Assembly (NCBI GenBank): GCA_020062035.1 | Contig: JAGUXD010000195.1 | Coordinates: forward strand, 1-8,027 | Length of the DNA stretch: 8,027 nucleotides | Direction of reading: 5' to 3' | Origin: Candidatus Brocadiia bacterium | Lineage (GTDB): Bacteria; Planctomycetota; MHYJ01; JACQXL01 | In this document: piece after piece, positions 7,401 through 8,027 of the stretch | How the letters are laid out: every line of letters begins with the position of its first letter | How positions within the stretch are numbered: the first letter of the stretch is position 1 | Position numbers and translations under genes: made by a program | Notes under the pieces: model-generated | Told to the model about the DNA's origin: nothing | Seen by the model: the letters and a program-made list of their open reading frames with translations, nothing else | Databases searched by the model: none

Positions 7401-7640
7401 GCAAGAAGACAAAAAAACGGTAAAGTCTCTATTTCTTACGGAGCCGAAGACAAATTCTCCCTTATTAAAGTGGGACAGAGGGTTGTTAGCGTATCTCATT
7501 TTATTGTTTATGCAGACAGGACAGACCTTCCGGACGGGACCGAAGTTTCATCTTTAATGAACCAGATAAGGAATCTCTTTGCAGTAGAACGGAAACCGTT
7601 GATTTACAGAAAACACGCAGAAACATCTCTCTCAAGATAA
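4449..7640 (+). CDS. Exported GH20-like (beta-N-acetylhexosaminidase-type) protein, probably catalytically inactive
   Basis: The 1063 residues start with a signal peptide or N-terminal anchor (about 1-21). Residues about 34-185 look like the GH20b domain that precedes GH20 and GH84 barrels (KVIPQPRQI near the start, SAGILYAAQTLRQLI at about 154-168). The barrel then begins with YDWPVFNYRGVHIQ (185-198) and FYKINLL (218-224). After LLFDIT (249-254) the protein passes almost directly to VVWAGAALQEGRLIPKIP (278-295), which resembles the later WxD...IPK strand of GH20. The expected H-x-GGDE segment with the catalytic Asp-Glu pair is not found. Later barrel parts remain (CPFQDG 354-359, IIWTAECAWS 408-417). 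Residues about 480-620 are helical and charged. From about 664 (WWDSRWNYRVLVILES) a beta-rich part recalls DUF2341-type domains. SAKGGSAPPR (306-315) is a palindrome-coded insertion. Likely a carbohydrate-binding or scaffold protein in the periplasm or on the surface; this is inference. Confidence 0.75.
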   Translation: MKIKILTIFALMVIGMLAVFSRSNIPISRLDISSKVIPQPRQIIYEEKTCVLDDNWQVLVESTCDKTTRLSGELIVNDLKEIWKTNISLKIDDGLLGSSRKTIILAVAGRDKKIENIAIGQGLVLRPAVHPQGYLISINPDRDIGEIILLSNGSAGILYAAQTLRQLISKDKERGQIILPSGLIYDWPVFNYRGVHIQTAHPRPKPDYIRKILHLLSFYKINLLSMPLYFSDKEIEELINEANDYQITLLFDITSFSPENLQHQCRTKYCVHLDKKPVVWAGAALQEGRLIPKIPKKTIVLNTFISAKGGSAPPRRDTEMQGKVRIRPDVAKESYYDQIETFRTAGLEQILCVCPFQDGFIFPDISMSYDNIYNVTQAGIRHIEKDRQIMGLMISQRLDFIETVIAPIIWTAECAWSSERLDRKRFNNNLTSSLFGIRSSDADEIINLLSSGNELLGGYHNLEGSLYTDPFKSQIHLDIPNFYDNLHKIKSFSYLAQQKLTDLKQRVLRNEEILDVWEYHHKQWQIFVEQYLLSREIDRKYQRFVTNYLSSPTELNYPSIKKEFDEILDKMIENYQTYQNRYKEIYLQRYEPISEQDTVKQLISDVRTKKDNLAGVFELCTILEDLPQSEETGCALAKLPSRLTRPLIKNPSPYDIWIERPFIWWDSRWNYRVLVILESPSFRPVITQAKFGYPVEINLNFTQLLREGVHSISRTSITQPAFDPDSPRIVEYTVQGTPLREIAFQMDKSKEFDNLYNADVNLVWIIREPLLEKSLKYFYIYFDSVKEKKRPAPTVKYPDIGLELLKRKTYCWIENNRIKAQIKLTTDERPFLSNWIIKDLSTGLFSKLDLLSGAGGFMRFSAQNLPLTMAFAIEAEGSALVRIKAQSGQGHTYTFNFYENLGLCEVFTDTRFREYHNLYEIPEKYLNAPQTEYIFSNYIKGLLHLKQPVLSISEDETFYLTQKMAKGLVVAGITPDNRLTHYLTARRQKNGKVSISYGAEDKFSLIKVGQRVVSVSHFIVYADRTDLPDGTEVSSLMNQIRNLFAVERKPLIYRKHAETSLSR
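5364..5397. repeat. Double palindrome inserted in the GH20-like gene, encoding SAKGGSAPPR
   Basis: Two palindromes sit side by side. TCCGCCAAAGGCGGA (5364-5378) is a perfect 6-bp inverted repeat around AAA. CCCGCCCAGGCGGG (5384-5397) has 6-bp arms around CA. The first is the same element as at 312-326 in rdgB and is read in the same frame (SAKGG). It interrupts a stretch between TIVLNTFI and KESYYDQIE that would otherwise be continuous in GH20-type barrels. Confidence 0.75.
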
Positions 7641-7659
7641 TCCCCCTGAAGCGGGATTA
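7638..7659. repeat. 22-bp palindromic repeat, copy 1, beginning at a stop codon
   Basis: An inverted repeat with 10-base arms and one mismatch; its first three bases are the TAA stop of the GH20-like gene. It matches the copy at 7953-7974 at 19 of 22 positions in the same orientation. A hairpin here could end or protect the transcript, but no T tract follows. Confidence 0.7.
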
Positions 7660-7746
7660 AGAGAAAACAAATCGGTGTAATCTGTGGCTTGATTTTTCTT
7701 GATAGTATATGTCCGAGAGACTCCTTCGGAGAAAGTATAAAACTCA

Positions 7747-7803
7747 CCGCAGAGTCGCAGAGAACCCCGATTTATCGGGGCTGCGACCCCCGCGCCTCTG
7801 CGG
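7747..7803. repeat. Triple nested palindrome
   Basis: Three inverted repeats lie one inside another: CCGCAGAG (7747-7754) with CTCTGCGG (7796-7803), TCGCAG (7755-7760) with CTGCGA (7781-7786), and CCCCGAT (7765-7771) with ATCGGGG (7774-7780) around TT. As RNA or cruciform DNA it would make one long interrupted stem. The CGCAGAG wording is a type of dispersed intergenic repeat seen in many genomes, from memory. It lies about 100 bases after the GH20-like gene. Confidence 0.75.
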
Positions 7804-7952
7804 CGAATAATTTCTTTATTGGTATTACAACTCAACCCTGCAGTAGAGAAGGTTTTTGAGCAGTTTTCTCATTTTCCCTTGCACTTTATCGCATGGAAAA
7901 CAATCACATCATACCATTTCTATCAGGCTGTCCAAAAAGTCCTTGATTTAGA

Positions 7953-7974
7953 TAATCCCGCTAAAGCGGGACTA
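7953..7974. repeat. 22-bp palindromic repeat, copy 2, in the promoter region of the next gene
   Basis: TCCCGCT-AA-AGCGGGA (7956-7971) is a perfect 7-bp inverted repeat, with further matching bases on both sides. It is the second copy of the element at 7638-7659 (19 of 22 identical). It ends at the TATAAT at 7973-7978, so it fills the place of the -35/-10 spacer of the downstream gene. Confidence 0.7.
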
Positions 7975-7992
7975 TAATTCCTCTTAAAGGAG
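7973..7992 (+). promoter_or_regulatory. -10 box and Shine-Dalgarno site of the gene at 8003
   Basis: TATAAT at 7973-7978 is followed by AAAGGAG at 7986-7992, which lies 10 bases before the ATG at 8003. Transcription from this -10 would start near 7985, giving a short leader that just includes the SD. No -35 consensus is found 16-18 bases upstream (AGATAA lies there); TTGATT at 7943-7948 is too far away (24 bases). Confidence 0.5.
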
Positions 7993-8002
7993 AATGTAAG
8001 TT

Positions 8003-8027
8003 ATGAAAATATTGACATCTGCGGTAA
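8003..8027 (+). CDS. 5' end of an unidentified gene (partial)
   Basis: An ATG preceded by a good SD opens a frame reading MKILTSAV before the window ends. The Lys followed by hydrophobic residues would suit the start of a signal peptide, but eight residues are too few to say. It follows the GH20-like gene on the same strand after a 362-base non-coding stretch, so it is probably a separate transcription unit. Confidence 0.6.

Larger units (their letters stand above)
7641..8002. other. Non-coding region rich in palindromes
   Basis: No credible gene lies in these 362 bases. From left to right it holds the first 22-bp palindrome, a phrase (aatcggtgtaatctgtgg, from 7671) of a kind I recall as widespread intergenic repeat sequence in many uncultured bacteria, a small stem-loop CTCC-TTC-GGAG near 7721-7731, the nested palindrome at 7747-7803, about 120 bases with nothing recognisable, the second 22-bp palindrome, and the promoter and SD of the next gene. 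Open frames on either strand here are short and have no protein-like composition. Confidence 0.7.

Noticed and set aside
7632..7835. A 67-codon open frame on the - strand after the GH20-like gene
   Set aside because: It is the reverse reading of palindromes and repeat wording, has no SD and has no protein-like pattern.
7893..7946. A 17-residue open frame (starts MENNHIIPF) on the + strand
   Set aside because: There is no SD or promoter nearby and no sign of selection; chance is enough to explain it.

Overview
The window reads as a chromosomal segment of an AT-rich, Gram-negative-type bacterium, most likely from an uncultured lineage such as Planctomycetota or Omnitrophota. That placement is inference. 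It rests on the zinc-ribbon/transmembrane/HEAT protein ending in a W..WW motif, on the large secreted GH20-like protein, and on the many GC-rich palindromes scattered through AT-rich DNA, including inside genes. There is no transposase, phage gene, CRISPR array, rRNA or tRNA that I can recognise.

Layout: (1) 1-485, the 3' part of rdgB (house-cleaning purine NTP pyrophosphatase), carrying a roughly 20-residue insertion built around a palindrome. (2) 532-2001, a complete guaB (IMP dehydrogenase) on the same strand. It has its own near-consensus promoter whose -10 box lies six bases before the ATG. (3) 2007-2374, a tail-to-tail gap filled almost completely by an imperfect inverted repeat. Each arm carries a full sigma-54 (-24/-12) consensus pointing inward, and a GC-rich hairpin lies in the middle. 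(4) 4357-2388 on the minus strand, a two-gene operon: an Ldh2-type malate/lactate dehydrogenase followed 11 bases later by a membrane protein with a zinc ribbon and a HEAT-like tail. (5) 4358-4448, a short divergent promoter region. (6) 4449-7640, a 1063-residue exported GH20-like protein that appears to lack the catalytic part of its barrel and carries a second palindrome insertion. (7) 7641-8002, a non-coding stretch rich in palindromes. (8) 8003 to the end, the first codons of another gene with a good Shine-Dalgarno site.

rdgB and guaB both belong to purine nucleotide metabolism: GuaB makes XMP from IMP, and RdgB removes deaminated purine triphosphates (ITP, XTP) that arise from the same pool. 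The dehydrogenase and the HEAT protein are probably co-transcribed, but nothing in the sequence explains a shared job. The GH20-like protein is divergent from them and probably handles or binds carbohydrate outside the cytoplasm.

The most noteworthy signals are the sigma-54-bearing inverted repeat, two palindromes that insert the same pentapeptide (SAKGG) into two unrelated proteins, a pattern of apparently leaderless promoters at gene starts, and a GH20-type protein that seems to have lost its active site.
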